A stretch of DNA of 64,000 bases from an uncultured Roseburia sp. (GTDB lineage: Bacteria > Bacillota > Clostridia > Lachnospirales > Lachnospiraceae). The first letter of the stretch is position 1, and each line of letters starts with the position of its first letter. Shown here piece by piece: positions 36,159-44,948 of this stretch. The stretch lies in assembly GCA_947383215.1 (NCBI GenBank), contig CANDCP010000005.1, positions 1-64,000 on the forward strand, in the 5' to 3' direction. Position numbers and translations under genes: made by a program. Under the pieces are notes generated by a model. It did not search any database. It was not told the origin of the DNA and saw only the letters and a list, made by a program, of their open reading frames with translations.

Positions 36159-36914
36159 ATGGGAGAATTGATTTTGTGCTGCGGAGGTATCGCCGCATTG
36201 CCGTATTATATTGAAGACGCTGATTTAAATATTTATTCTCTGGAAGAGCTTTGTTATTATATAGAGAATTTTCCCGACAGGCTGGATATGGATTTTTGGA
36301 ATGAGGAGCTTTGTCAGTGGCTTGCCAGGGAGCTTTCTTTAAGCGGGCTCGCCGCAAAAATCCGAACGGCGAAGCAGGAATTTGCCGAGACGGCCGAGGT
36401 TGTCCGCGTTGTTCTGGAGGAGAGCGCTTATTTTGAGCCGGAGGGACGGCGGGAGATTGTCAGACAGTTGTCGGAGATTGAACACAAAGATGAGTTTGAG
36501 CGCGGCAGGTTAAAGGCCGACCGTTTTCTGAAAAACCATCGGTATGCGGAAAGCATTTTAGAGTACAGAAAGCTTTTGCAGCAGTCTTTGAACCAGTCGT
36601 TTCGCGCGGCAGAGATTGGAAATATCTGGCATAATATGGGCGTTGCGGCGGCGCGGATGTTTCTGTACGAGCAGGCTATGGAATGTTTTGAACGGGCGTA
36701 CGAGTATAACAATAATCCCGAGTCTATGCGGGAAATGTATTTTGCCAGGCAGTATGTTTTTCGGGAGGATGACGAGAAACTGCCGGAGGAGTGGAAGGAC
36801 CAGGTGAGAGAGGCGCTGCGGCAGGCCGGGGAGGCGACAAAACACATCGCCGCGCCAAGAGAAGAACAGATTGAAGAGTGGAAAAAGCGTTATCGGGTAT
36901 ACAGCAGGCAGTAA
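36159..36914 (+). CDS. TPR-like helical protein, unknown function
   Basis: 251 residues. The N-terminus (MGELILCCGGIAALPYYIED) is not a clear signal peptide. Residues 110-190 carry a TPR pair (ERGRLKADRFLKNHRYAESILEYRKL and GNIWHNMGVAAARMFLYEQAMECFERAYEYN). The C-terminus is charged. It lies 12 bases after the actin-like gene and 29 bases before the coiled-coil gene, so it is part of the same system. Likely a protein-contact module. Confidence 0.7.
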   Translation: MGELILCCGGIAALPYYIEDADLNIYSLEELCYYIENFPDRLDMDFWNEELCQWLARELSLSGLAAKIRTAKQEFAETAEVVRVVLEESAYFEPEGRREIVRQLSEIEHKDEFERGRLKADRFLKNHRYAESILEYRKLLQQSLNQSFRAAEIGNIWHNMGVAAARMFLYEQAMECFERAYEYNNNPESMREMYFARQYVFREDDEKLPEEWKDQVREALRQAGEATKHIAAPREEQIEEWKKRYRVYSRQ

Positions 36915-36943
36915 GCTTTGAATGCGCAGTAATGGAGAAGAAA

Positions 36944-38122
36944 ATGAAATTATTCAGGCGAAGAAGAAAAAAAGAGAAAAAAAGTATTGACGATATTTTG
37001 GAACAGGTGTCGGAGGATCTGCTTTCACCGGAGGATATGCAGGACGACAGGAAGGTGCATCACTATGTATTAAATCATTGCGAGCTTCTGATTGATACGG
37101 CGAAAGAATTGGAGGAGCAGAAATCGGAATATCGCGTAGTCACCTCGTATCTGAAAGATATACAGATGATCGAGGAGATGCCGGAAAAAGAGACCGGTAT
37201 TTTAAGAGACGCGGCTTCTAATATCGTCGCGCTCAATGAGTCGAGGGACTCGTATTTACAGACGACGAAAAAGATTAACGACCTTCAGTATGCACAGATG
37301 GAACAGGATGAGGAAGAAGTGATACGGGCCATACAGACGCTGCAGTCGAACGAAATGTATCAGGCGGCAGTCAAACGCGATATGCAGTATCTGGAGGGGG
37401 AAAAGACCGAATGGATCTATTACAGACAGGAGCTTTTGAATGAGCAGAAGCTGATGCGCCGCCTCGCGTATATTTTGTTTGGCGTGTTTTTGATGCTGAT
37501 GTCCGTTATTCTTGTGCTTCGGATGGGCTTTATTATGGATGTCACATACCTGTTCATTCTTCTCGTGGCGTCAGGCGCGCTTGGCGGGGCGTCCATTTTT
37601 GTGCGGATGCAGAATAACCGGGTAGATATCAAAAAGGCGGAGGCAAATACAAACCGGGCGATTATTCTGCTGAATAAGGCGAAAATTAAGTATGTAAATT
37701 CTACAAATGCAATTGATTATACATGTGAGAAATATCATGTAAAAAATTCCTACGAGCTGAATTATATTTGGGAGCAGTATATGGAAGCGAAGCGTGAGAA
37801 AGAGAAATTTGAGCGGGCGAGCGACGATCTTGATTATTTCAACGGCAGGCTTGTGCATTTGCTGAAGCAGTTTCAGCTCTACGATGCCAAAGTCTGGGTA
37901 AGTCAGCCGCAGGCGATTGTGGATAAGCGCGAGATGGTGGAAATCAAGCATAATCTTTTGGAGAGAAGGAAGAAGCTGCGCGGGCGGATTGAATATAATA
38001 TGGACGTGGTACTGGAGCAGAAAGAAGAGATTGAGAAGCTGATGAAGGAAGTGGGAGCCGATATTCCGGAGGTAAAAGAAATCATCGCTTCCGTAAATAA
38101 GCTGTGCGGGCTTGAAAATTAG
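36944..38122 (+). CDS. Coiled-coil protein with central pair of membrane spans
   Basis: 392 residues from ATG 36944 (GGAGAAG upstream). A very basic start (KLFRRRRKKEKK) is followed by a helical region, two adjacent spans (about 174-195 and 199-220, with LFGVFLMLMSVILVL and YLFILLVASGALGGASIF), then a long coiled coil to the end. Both long arms are predicted cytosolic. It could anchor the cytosolic proteins of the operon to the membrane. No family recognised. Confidence 0.7.
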   Translation: MKLFRRRRKKEKKSIDDILEQVSEDLLSPEDMQDDRKVHHYVLNHCELLIDTAKELEEQKSEYRVVTSYLKDIQMIEEMPEKETGILRDAASNIVALNESRDSYLQTTKKINDLQYAQMEQDEEEVIRAIQTLQSNEMYQAAVKRDMQYLEGEKTEWIYYRQELLNEQKLMRRLAYILFGVFLMLMSVILVLRMGFIMDVTYLFILLVASGALGGASIFVRMQNNRVDIKKAEANTNRAIILLNKAKIKYVNSTNAIDYTCEKYHVKNSYELNYIWEQYMEAKREKEKFERASDDLDYFNGRLVHLLKQFQLYDAKVWVSQPQAIVDKREMVEIKHNLLERRKKLRGRIEYNMDVVLEQKEEIEKLMKEVGADIPEVKEIIASVNKLCGLEN

Positions 38123-38134
38123 AAGGAGATTTTT

Positions 38135-38674
38135 GTGGACGGGTCGATATTGTTGTGGATTCAGGAGCATATCAGGAATCCGTATTTAGATGAGATTGTG
38201 ATTTTTATTACCCATCTGGGCGACGCAGGGTGGTTTTGGATTGCGTTGACGTTTATCATGTTGTTGTTTGGAAAGACAAGGAGGGCGGGCATTGTTTCTG
38301 CGCTTGCCCTTTTTTGTTCCCTTGTGGTCAATAATGGGATTCTAAAAAATGTTGTGGCCCGTATACGGCCTTATGAGCAGATAGACAGCCTGGTGTTAAT
38401 GATAGAAAAGCAGGTGGATTTTTCTTTTCCGTCGGGGCATTCCGCAGCTTCGTTTGCGGCGGCGACGGCAATCTGCTTAAATCTGCCGAAACGCTTCGGA
38501 ATACCGGCGCTGATTCTTGCCGCTCTCATCGCCCTTTCGAGGCTTTACGTCGGCGTCCATTATCCGACGGACGTTCTGTCTGGCGCGGTGAGCGGGATTG
38601 CCTGCGCATGGCTGGCGCAGCTTATCTTTGGTACCGTTCGAAGAAAGCGTCAAGAAAAAATACTTGACACATGA
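38135..38674 (+). CDS. PAP2-family membrane phosphatase
   Basis: 179 residues from GTG 38135 (AAGGAG upstream), five or six spans. Phosphatase motifs: K-x6-RP (KNVVARIRP), PSGH ([11 protein letters not shown]) and SR-x5-H-x3-D ([12 protein letters not shown]). Acts on lipid phosphates, possibly undecaprenyl pyrophosphate in cell-wall recycling. Twelve bases after the coiled-coil gene, suggesting it is the last gene of that operon. Its 3' end contains the next operon's promoter. Confidence 0.9.
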   Translation: MDGSILLWIQEHIRNPYLDEIVIFITHLGDAGWFWIALTFIMLLFGKTRRAGIVSALALFCSLVVNNGILKNVVARIRPYEQIDSLVLMIEKQVDFSFPSGHSAASFAAATAICLNLPKRFGIPALILAALIALSRLYVGVHYPTDVLSGAVSGIACAWLAQLIFGTVRRKRQEKILDT

Positions 38675-38729
38675 TTTCTTTTGCGGTATGATACAATCTG
38701 TTGATGTCAAGAAGAAATACTTGACATCA
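38649..38729 (+). promoter_or_regulatory. Two dyad repeats 57 bases apart around the ylxM promoter
   Basis: Copy 1: GTCAAG-N8-CTTGACA (38649-38669). Copy 2: GTCAAG-N8-CTTGACA (38706-38726), same 21 bases but for one; its arms extend to ten perfect pairs (TGATGTCAAG 38702-38711, CTTGACATCA 38720-38729). Copy 1 covers the -35 box; copy 2 lies at the transcript start. Confidence 0.6.
38664..38692 (+). promoter_or_regulatory. Sigma-A promoter of ylxM-ffh operon
   Basis: Consensus TTGACA (38664-38669), 17 bases, TATGAT (38687-38692), within the 3' end of the PAP2 gene. Confidence 0.8.
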
Positions 38730-38739
38730 CGGATTTTAT

Positions 38740-38759
38740 GTTACAGGGGTGAATGTAAC
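38740..38759 (+). promoter_or_regulatory. Hairpin with ribosome site in its loop, before ylxM
   Basis: GTTACA (38740-38745) pairs with TGTAAC (38754-38759); the loop GGGGTGAA is the ribosome site and the GTG start abuts the stem. Confidence 0.5.
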
Positions 38760-39104
38760 GTGGAAGAAAAGGTAGAGCAGGCATATCTGTACGACTTTTA
38801 TGGAGAACTGCTGAACGAGCATCAGAGAAGGATTTATGAAGATTTTATATTTCAGGATTTGTCTCTCGGCGAGATCGCTTCCTGCGAGGGAATCAGCAGG
38901 CAGGGAGTCCATGATCTGATTAAGCGCTGCAATAAGCTGTTGGCGGGATATGAGGCGAAGCTGCATCTGGTAAAAAAGTTTTTGGATGCGAGACAGAAGG
39001 TTGAGAAGATACATTTCCTGATTAAAGAGTTTAAAGAAAGTCAAAATGAAGCTTTGATCGAGGAGATAGAACAGATTTCGAATCGGATGATAGAGGAGTT
39101 ATAG
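38760..39104 (+). CDS. ylxM: YlxM family DNA-binding-like protein, SRP operon
   Basis: 114 residues from GTG 38760. Sigma-region-4-like helix-turn-helix ([32 protein letters not shown]) after [19 protein letters not shown], then a helical tail. YlxM is conserved just upstream of ffh in Firmicutes and has been linked to signal recognition particle activity. Its stop is one base from the ffh start, so the two are coupled. Confidence 0.92.
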   Translation: MEEKVEQAYLYDFYGELLNEHQRRIYEDFIFQDLSLGEIASCEGISRQGVHDLIKRCNKLLAGYEAKLHLVKKFLDARQKVEKIHFLIKEFKESQNEALIEEIEQISNRMIEEL

Positions 39105-39105
39105 C

Positions 39106-40461
39106 ATGGCATTTGACAGTTTATCGGAAAAACTTCAAAATGTATTCAAAAGCTTAAGAAGTAAGGGACGTTTGACGGAGGACGACGTCAAGGCCGCGCT
39201 AAAGGAAGTGAAGATGGCGCTGCTCGAGGCGGACGTCAATTTTAAAGTTGTAAAGCAGTTTGTGAAGTCGGTGCAGGAGCGTGCGATTGGCCAGAACGTT
39301 ATGACAGGGCTGAACCCGGGACAGATGGTAATTAAGATTGTCAACGAAGAGATGGTTGCGCTCATGGGTTCGGAGACGACAGAGATTGCGCTGCGTCCGG
39401 GGCAGGAGACGACCGTTATTATGATGGCCGGGCTTCAGGGGGCCGGTAAGACGACCACCACGGCGAAGATTGCGGGGAAACTGAAGCAAAAAGGCAAAAA
39501 ACCATTGCTGGTGGCGTGCGATATTTATCGCCCCGCGGCGATCGAGCAGTTAAAGATCAACGGCAAAAAGCAGGACGTAGAGGTCTTTGCGATGGGCGAT
39601 AAGCATAAGCCGGTGAATATTGCAAAAGCGTCTTTGGAGTATGCGGCAAAAAACGGGTTTAACGCGGTTATCTTTGATACGGCCGGGCGTCTTCATATCG
39701 ATGAAGAGATGATGCGGGAATTGACGGAAATAAAAGAAAATACGGACGTGTCGCAGACGATTCTTGTGGTGGATGCCATGACCGGACAGGATGCGGTAAA
39801 TGTGGCGAAGAGCTTTGACGAAAAGATCGGGATCGACGGCGTTGTATTGACGAAGCTGGACGGCGACACGAGGGGCGGAGCGGCGCTCTCCATACGCGCG
39901 GTGACCGGCAAGCCGATTCTCTATGTAGGTATGGGCGAGAAGCTTTCGGATTTGGAGCAGTTTTATCCGGATCGTATGGCGTCGAGGATTCTCGGCATGG
40001 GAGACGTCCTGACTTTGATTGAAAAAGCGCAGGAGGAGATCGATGAGGATGCGGCGCGGGAGATGGAACAGCGCCTGAGAAAGGCAGAGTTCAATTTTAA
40101 TGATTATCTTGAATCCATGAGCCAGGTGAAAAAGCTTGGCGGACTGGGAAATATCCTTGGCATGATGCCGGGGATGGGGATGGGCGTCGGCAAGCTGCCC
40201 GAAATCGACGAGGATGCGGCGGAGAAGAATATGGCGAGAACCGAAGCGATTATCTATTCCATGACGCCGAAGGAGAGAAGTAACCCCGCGCTGTTAAATC
40301 CGGGAAGAAAGCGCAGAATTGCAAATGGCGCCGGCGTGGATATCAGCGAAGTGAACCGTCTGGTCAAGTCTTTTGAACAGATGAAGAAAATGATGAAACA
40401 GATGCCCGGAATGATGGGCGGTAAAGCTGGTAAAAGAGGGAGATTTAAGCTTCCTTTTTAA
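39106..40461 (+). CDS. ffh: Signal recognition particle protein Ffh
   Basis: 451 residues. N domain, GTPase domain with GLQGAGKTTTTAKIAGKL, DTAGRLHIDEEMM, TKLDGDTRGGAALS and the methionine-rich M domain (GMMPGMGMG, QMKKMMKQMPGMM) that binds SRP RNA and signal peptides. Targets membrane proteins co-translationally with FtsY. A normal member. Confidence 0.98.
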   Translation: MAFDSLSEKLQNVFKSLRSKGRLTEDDVKAALKEVKMALLEADVNFKVVKQFVKSVQERAIGQNVMTGLNPGQMVIKIVNEEMVALMGSETTEIALRPGQETTVIMMAGLQGAGKTTTTAKIAGKLKQKGKKPLLVACDIYRPAAIEQLKINGKKQDVEVFAMGDKHKPVNIAKASLEYAAKNGFNAVIFDTAGRLHIDEEMMRELTEIKENTDVSQTILVVDAMTGQDAVNVAKSFDEKIGIDGVVLTKLDGDTRGGAALSIRAVTGKPILYVGMGEKLSDLEQFYPDRMASRILGMGDVLTLIEKAQEEIDEDAAREMEQRLRKAEFNFNDYLESMSQVKKLGGLGNILGMMPGMGMGVGKLPEIDEDAAEKNMARTEAIIYSMTPKERSNPALLNPGRKRRIANGAGVDISEVNRLVKSFEQMKKMMKQMPGMMGGKAGKRGRFKLPF

Positions 40462-40495
40462 CATAAAACAAAAATAAGAAAAAGAGGTGAAAGAG

Positions 40496-40741
40496 ATGGC
40501 AGTAAAAATCAGATTGAGAAGATTAGGACAGAAGAAGGCTCCTTTTTATAGAATCGTCGTAGCAGATTCCAGATCCCCGAGAGACGGAAAATGCATCGAG
40601 GAAATTGGAACCTATGATCCGACAAGAGATCCAAGCGAGTACCATGTAAATGAAGAGTTAGCAAAGAAGTGGCTGGCAAACGGAGCGCAGCCGACAGAGA
40701 CTGTTAACAGAATTTTCAAGGCGACCGGAATTGTAAAATAA
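40496..40741 (+). CDS. rpsP: 30S ribosomal protein S16
   Basis: 81 residues from ATG 40496 (GAGGTGA upstream; GTG 40487 rejected). [20 protein letters not shown] and the [14 protein letters not shown] segment are typical of S16. Placed in the conserved ffh-rpsP-khpA-rimM-trmD order. Confidence 0.98.
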   Translation: MAVKIRLRRLGQKKAPFYRIVVADSRSPRDGKCIEEIGTYDPTRDPSEYHVNEELAKKWLANGAQPTETVNRIFKATGIVK

Positions 40742-40778
40742 GTTTTGCGGGTTGCAATTGAAGAAGTAAGGTGGGCGT

Positions 40779-41009
40779 ATGAAGGAATTAGTGGAAGTAA
40801 TTGCGAAATCGCTTGTAGATTATCCGGATGAAGTCAGTGTGACAGAGTCTGAAAACGAGAAAGCCGTAGTTTTGGAGCTGCGCGTAGCGCAGTCCGATAT
40901 GGGCAAGGTGATCGGCAAGCAGGGAAGAATTGCAAAAGCAATTCGTTCCGTAGTAAAAGCGGCAGCCTCAAAAGAAAACAAAAAAGTGATCGTAGACATT
41001 TTGCAGTAA
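40779..41009 (+). CDS. khpA: KH-domain RNA-binding protein KhpA
   Basis: 76 residues, a single KH domain with the GxxG loop in VIGKQGRIAKAIRSVVKAA. KhpA pairs with KhpB to bind RNA and affects cell growth and division in Gram-positive bacteria. AAGGTGG precedes the ATG. Usual place between rpsP and rimM; a terminator hairpin follows. Confidence 0.95.
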   Translation: MKELVEVIAKSLVDYPDEVSVTESENEKAVVLELRVAQSDMGKVIGKQGRIAKAIRSVVKAAASKENKKVIVDILQ

Positions 41010-41035
41010 GCGCTACGGGCAGTGAAAGAGAAGGA

Positions 41036-41067
41036 CAGCACCATATCGATATGTGGTGCTGTTTTTA
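41036..41067 (+). terminator. Terminator hairpin inside the operon, between khpA and rimM
   Basis: CAGCACCA (41036-41043) pairs with TGGTGCTG (41054-41061), then TTTTTAT. Being inside a co-directional operon, it should reduce or control rimM-trmD expression. Confidence 0.8.
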
Positions 41068-41087
41068 TACCGAAGGAGCATATTTTT

Positions 41088-41645
41088 ATGGAAGAGTTAT
41101 TGCAGGTGGGAATTATTACAACGACGCACGGAATCAGAGGAGAGGTAAAGGTGTACCCTACGACGGACGATGCGGCGCGCTTTAAGGATTTAAAGCGCGT
41201 TCTGTTAGATACCGGAAAAGAGAAGATAAATCTTACTGTTGCACAGGTGAGATTTTTTAAGAACCTTGTGATTTTAAAATTTGAGGGAATCGACAATATC
41301 AACGACGTCGAGAAGTACAAGGGAAAAGGTCTTTACGTGACAAGGGAGAATGCCGTCAAGTTAAAAGAGAACGAATATTTTATTGCCGATTTGATCGGCC
41401 TTGCCGTGAGAACGGAAGAGGGAGAGGAGTTGGGGCAAATCTTCGATGTTTTGCAGACCGGGGCAAACGATGTCTATGTTGTGAAGAAAGACGGAGAGCC
41501 GGAGCTTTTGATACCGGCAATCAGGGAGTGCGTTTTAAAGGTAGATACAGAGGAAGGATTTGTAACGGTACGCCTTTTGGACGGGCTTCGGGAGCTTAAC
41601 ACGGGAAACAAAAAAGCGCGGCAGGGAATGGAGAACGGAGAATGA
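41088..41645 (+). CDS. rimM: Ribosome maturation factor RimM
   Basis: 185 residues from ATG 41088 (AAGGAG upstream; the longer frame crosses the terminator). N-terminal beta-barrel ([21 protein letters not shown]) and PRC-barrel domain ([27 protein letters not shown]). Binds S19 during 30S head assembly. Overlaps trmD by four bases. Confidence 0.96.
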   Translation: MEELLQVGIITTTHGIRGEVKVYPTTDDAARFKDLKRVLLDTGKEKINLTVAQVRFFKNLVILKFEGIDNINDVEKYKGKGLYVTRENAVKLKENEYFIADLIGLAVRTEEGEELGQIFDVLQTGANDVYVVKKDGEPELLIPAIRECVLKVDTEEGFVTVRLLDGLRELNTGNKKARQGMENGE

Positions 41646-42382
41646 AATTTCATATACTGACCCTGTTTCCGGAGATGGTCATGCAGGGGCTTACCACAAG
41701 TATTATCGGGAGAGCCGTGGAGAGAGGGCTGCTTGAAATAGAGACGGTCAATATTCGGGATTACTCGGCGGAAAAACATAAAAAGGTAGACGATTATCCG
41801 TATGGCGGCGGGGCGGGCATGGTGATGCAGGCGCAGCCGGTCTATGACGCGTGGAAGTCTGTTGTGGACAAGATCGGTTACAGGCCAAGGACCGTATATC
41901 TGACCCCGCAGGGGGGTGTGTTTCATCAGGAGGCGGCAAAGGAGTTTGCGCTTGAAAAAGATTTGATTTTGCTTTGCGGCCATTATGAGGGAATTGACGA
42001 GCGTGTGCTGGAGGAGATTACGACGGACTATGTGTCGATTGGGGATTATGTGCTTACGGGCGGGGAGCTTGCCGCGATGGTTGTGGCGGACGCGGTTTCG
42101 CGGATGGTTCCGGGCGTGCTTTCGAATCAGGAGTCGGGGACGGCGGAGTCCTTTGAGGGAAATCTTTTGGAGTATCCGCAGTACAGCAGGCCGCGGGAAT
42201 GGAACGGAAGGGAAGTTCCGGCTGTGCTTCTCTCCGGCGATCACGCGAAAGTGGACGAATGGAGGAGGGAGCAGTCTATTTTGCGCACAAAGGAGCGCAG
42301 GCCGGATTTGCTGGAGCGCGCGGATTTGACAGAAAAAGAAAAAATCAGATTTCAAATCGGAAAAAGTGAAAAGCTATTTTGA
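41642..42382 (+). CDS. trmD: tRNA m1G37 methyltransferase TrmD
   Basis: 246 residues. SPOUT trefoil-knot enzyme that prevents frameshifting. [34 protein letters not shown] and [15 protein letters not shown] are diagnostic. Coupled to rimM through an ATGA overlap. rplS, the usual next gene, does not follow. Confidence 0.98.
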   Translation: MKFHILTLFPEMVMQGLTTSIIGRAVERGLLEIETVNIRDYSAEKHKKVDDYPYGGGAGMVMQAQPVYDAWKSVVDKIGYRPRTVYLTPQGGVFHQEAAKEFALEKDLILLCGHYEGIDERVLEEITTDYVSIGDYVLTGGELAAMVVADAVSRMVPGVLSNQESGTAESFEGNLLEYPQYSRPREWNGREVPAVLLSGDHAKVDEWRREQSILRTKERRPDLLERADLTEKEKIRFQIGKSEKLF

Positions 42383-42472
42383 TAATTGTAGACAAAAGGG
42401 GAGGAAGATGATAGAATAAGGTCTGACAGATTTCGGTGCAGCAGACCGGGGTCGCACAGGGAGGACATACAG

Positions 42473-43180
42473 GTGGCAGGCTTATTGGATAGAATGTTTG
42501 GAAGAGTTTCCTATCAGGAGCATAAAAAAAATGCGCCGCAGATAAAAGAGGGAAAGAGGGAAACAGGGGAACCGGAAAGGACGTCAGCGCAGGTGGATAA
42601 GGAAGATTTCTTATTAAAACAGATCGATGAATTTCGGGAGAAAGCAAAGCAGCTTCAGCTTTTGCTGCTGACTAAAGAGAATAAAGTTGCACAGCTGCAG
42701 CATATTGTAAATGAACGGGAGGTAGAGGCAAGACAGCTTGAGAACGTACTGAACGAGAGAAAAGAGGCCGCGGAAGTGCTTTTGACCGGCGTGGAATCTC
42801 AGATGAATGTGATGATATCTGAGGTGGAGGACAAGCTGAATCACCTTGCGGAAAAAATTGCGAGCGATGTGAACAGTTCCAACGAGCGGACGGCGGAGCA
42901 GACGGCGGAGATGAAGCAGACGCTGGAGGAGATCTCAAAGCAGTTGGACACGATGAAACTGGAGCTTGCGGAGAAGATACATACCGAGGACGTCAAATGT
43001 TATCGGAATATGGCGGATTTGATGGAAGAGCTTGTAAAGAGGGTGGAAGAGAACGATAAGCTTGAGAAGGGGATGCAGTCGGTAAAGGGATATGTGAGAT
43101 TCCTGTCATGCTTTGCGGTTCTTAATTTTATTGCATTGTTGGGACTGATTTTGTACTGCCTGGGTATATTTGATTTTTAA
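42473..43180 (+). CDS. Coiled-coil protein with C-terminal membrane anchor
   Basis: 235 residues from GTG 42473 (GGGAGGAC upstream). Residues 40-200 form a long, charged coiled coil; a single span (about 207-230) at the very C-terminus makes it a tail-anchored protein. The first 15 residues (MAGLLDRMFGRVSYQ) may be amphipathic. A short hairpin (GGTCTG 42420-42425, CAGACC 42442-42447) lies upstream. No family recognised. Confidence 0.7.
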   Translation: MAGLLDRMFGRVSYQEHKKNAPQIKEGKRETGEPERTSAQVDKEDFLLKQIDEFREKAKQLQLLLLTKENKVAQLQHIVNEREVEARQLENVLNERKEAAEVLLTGVESQMNVMISEVEDKLNHLAEKIASDVNSSNERTAEQTAEMKQTLEEISKQLDTMKLELAEKIHTEDVKCYRNMADLMEELVKRVEENDKLEKGMQSVKGYVRFLSCFAVLNFIALLGLILYCLGIFDF

Positions 43181-43202
43181 GAGCATAAGATATGATAGAA
43201 CG

Positions 43203-43240
43203 ACGGCGTCTGGTGGAAGCGATTTCATAGACGCCGTTTG
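43203..43240 (+). terminator. Probable terminator after the tail-anchored gene
   Basis: ACGGCGTCT (43203-43211) pairs perfectly with AGACGCCGT (43229-43237); only TTT follows, so efficiency is uncertain. Confidence 0.55.
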
Positions 43241-43266
43241 AGATAAATGGGAATAGAGGAGAGTAT

Positions 43267-44937
43267 ATGGTAGAAGAACAGGAAAGAAAAAAAGTGTGGG
43301 TTCTCGGACACAAAAATCCGGATACGGATTCTATTTGTGCGGCTATCGCGTATGCCGATTTGAAAAGACAGACGGAGCCGGATACAATCTTTGAGGCAAA
43401 ACGGGCGGGACATATCAATGAGGAGACATCCTTTGTCTTAGAGCATTTTGGGGTGGAGGCGCCAAAGCTTGTGACGGATGTCGGAGCGCAGATTAAGGAT
43501 ATCGCGTACAGGAAGACGGAAGGAGTCAGCAGCCATATATCGATCAAGCGCGCGTGGGAGATGATGAAAAGCCTGGATGTTGTTTCTCTGCCGATTACAA
43601 GAGAGGATCACACGTTAGAGGGGCTGATTGTCACGGGAGATATCGCGAAATCTTATATGGATGTTTTGGACAACCATATTCTCGCGACAGCCAGAACACA
43701 GTTTAAAAATATTATCGAGACGTTAAACGGCTGTCTGGTGACGGGCAACGAGCACGGATATTTTGTGCGGGGGAAGGTGGTCGTCGCCGCGGCGTCGCCG
43801 GATGCGATGGAAGAATATATTGAAGATAATGATCTGGTGATACTCGGGGACCGGTATGAATCCCAGTTTTGCGCGTTGGAGATGAACGCGAGCTGTATTA
43901 TCGTCTGCTCCGGCGCGAAGGTTACGAAGACGATGATACAGCTTGCAAAGGAAAAAGACTGTATGATTATCAGTACGCCGTACGATACGTTTACGGTGGC
44001 GAGGCTGATCAATCAGAGTATGCCGATTAAGTATATTATGAAGAAAGAGCATCTGATTACATTCCAGCTGGATGATTTTGTGGATGACGTAAAAGAGGTC
44101 ATGTCCAAGGTGCGTCATCGGGATTTTCCGGTTCTTACGGAGGACGGGCATTATGCGGGAATGATTTCGCGCCGGAATCTGCTCAGTATGCAGAAAAAGC
44201 AGGTGATTTTGGTGGATCACAATGAAAAATCGCAGGCCATAAACGGAATTGACGGTGCAGAAATACTGGAAATCATCGATCATCACAGGCTGGGGAGTTT
44301 AGAGACAATGTCGCCTGTTTTTTTCAGGAACCAGCCGTTGGGCTGTACGTCGACCATTGTCTACCAGATGTATCGGGAAAAAGGGGCGACGATTTCAGAG
44401 AAGATTGCGGGACTATTGTTGGCCGCGATAATATCGGATACGCTGATGTTTCGCTCTCCGACCTGTACGGATATTGACGTTCAGGCGGCGAGTGAGCTTG
44501 CAGAGATTGCGGGGGAAGAAATCGAAACGTTTGCAAAGGCAATGTTTGAGGCTGGGAGCGATTTTAAGAACAAGACGGTTCAGGAGATTTTCTATCAGGA
44601 TTTTAAGATTTTCCATGTAGATAAGCTAAACTTCGGCGTGGCGCAGCTTAGCTCTATGAGTCAGCCGGAGTTAAGGCAGATCAAAGAAAAGCTGGGCGGT
44701 TATTTGGACACGGCGCTAAACGAACAGAAGCTGGATATGGTTTTTGTGCTCTTGACGGATATCCTCGAGGAGGCGTCGGAAATCATTTTCGCGGGAGAAG
44801 AGGCGGAAGAGATTCTAAAGATATGCTTTGAGGGCGCGGGGGAAGACGGGCGGTTTTATCTGCCGGGCGTAGTATCCAGGAAAAAACAGTTGATTCCTAC
44901 GCTGATTGCGGGAATTCAGCAGAAGAATAACGAGTAG
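43267..44937 (+). CDS. Manganese-dependent inorganic pyrophosphatase with CBS and DRTGG domains
   Basis: 556 residues. Family II (DHH) pyrophosphatase: GHKNPDTDSICAA, a CBS-DRTGG-CBS insert (about 70-305), DHNEKSQAI, IIDHHRLG and, in the DHHA2 part, LLAAIISDTLMFRSPT. The insert in other members binds adenine nucleotides, often diadenosine polyphosphates, and controls activity. Removes PPi from biosynthesis in the cytosol. AGAGGAG precedes the ATG. Confidence 0.93.
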   Translation: MVEEQERKKVWVLGHKNPDTDSICAAIAYADLKRQTEPDTIFEAKRAGHINEETSFVLEHFGVEAPKLVTDVGAQIKDIAYRKTEGVSSHISIKRAWEMMKSLDVVSLPITREDHTLEGLIVTGDIAKSYMDVLDNHILATARTQFKNIIETLNGCLVTGNEHGYFVRGKVVVAAASPDAMEEYIEDNDLVILGDRYESQFCALEMNASCIIVCSGAKVTKTMIQLAKEKDCMIISTPYDTFTVARLINQSMPIKYIMKKEHLITFQLDDFVDDVKEVMSKVRHRDFPVLTEDGHYAGMISRRNLLSMQKKQVILVDHNEKSQAINGIDGAEILEIIDHHRLGSLETMSPVFFRNQPLGCTSTIVYQMYREKGATISEKIAGLLLAAIISDTLMFRSPTCTDIDVQAASELAEIAGEEIETFAKAMFEAGSDFKNKTVQEIFYQDFKIFHVDKLNFGVAQLSSMSQPELRQIKEKLGGYLDTALNEQKLDMVFVLLTDILEEASEIIFAGEEAEEILKICFEGAGEDGRFYLPGVVSRKKQLIPTLIAGIQQKNNE

Positions 44938-44948
44938 GAGGAAGAGAA

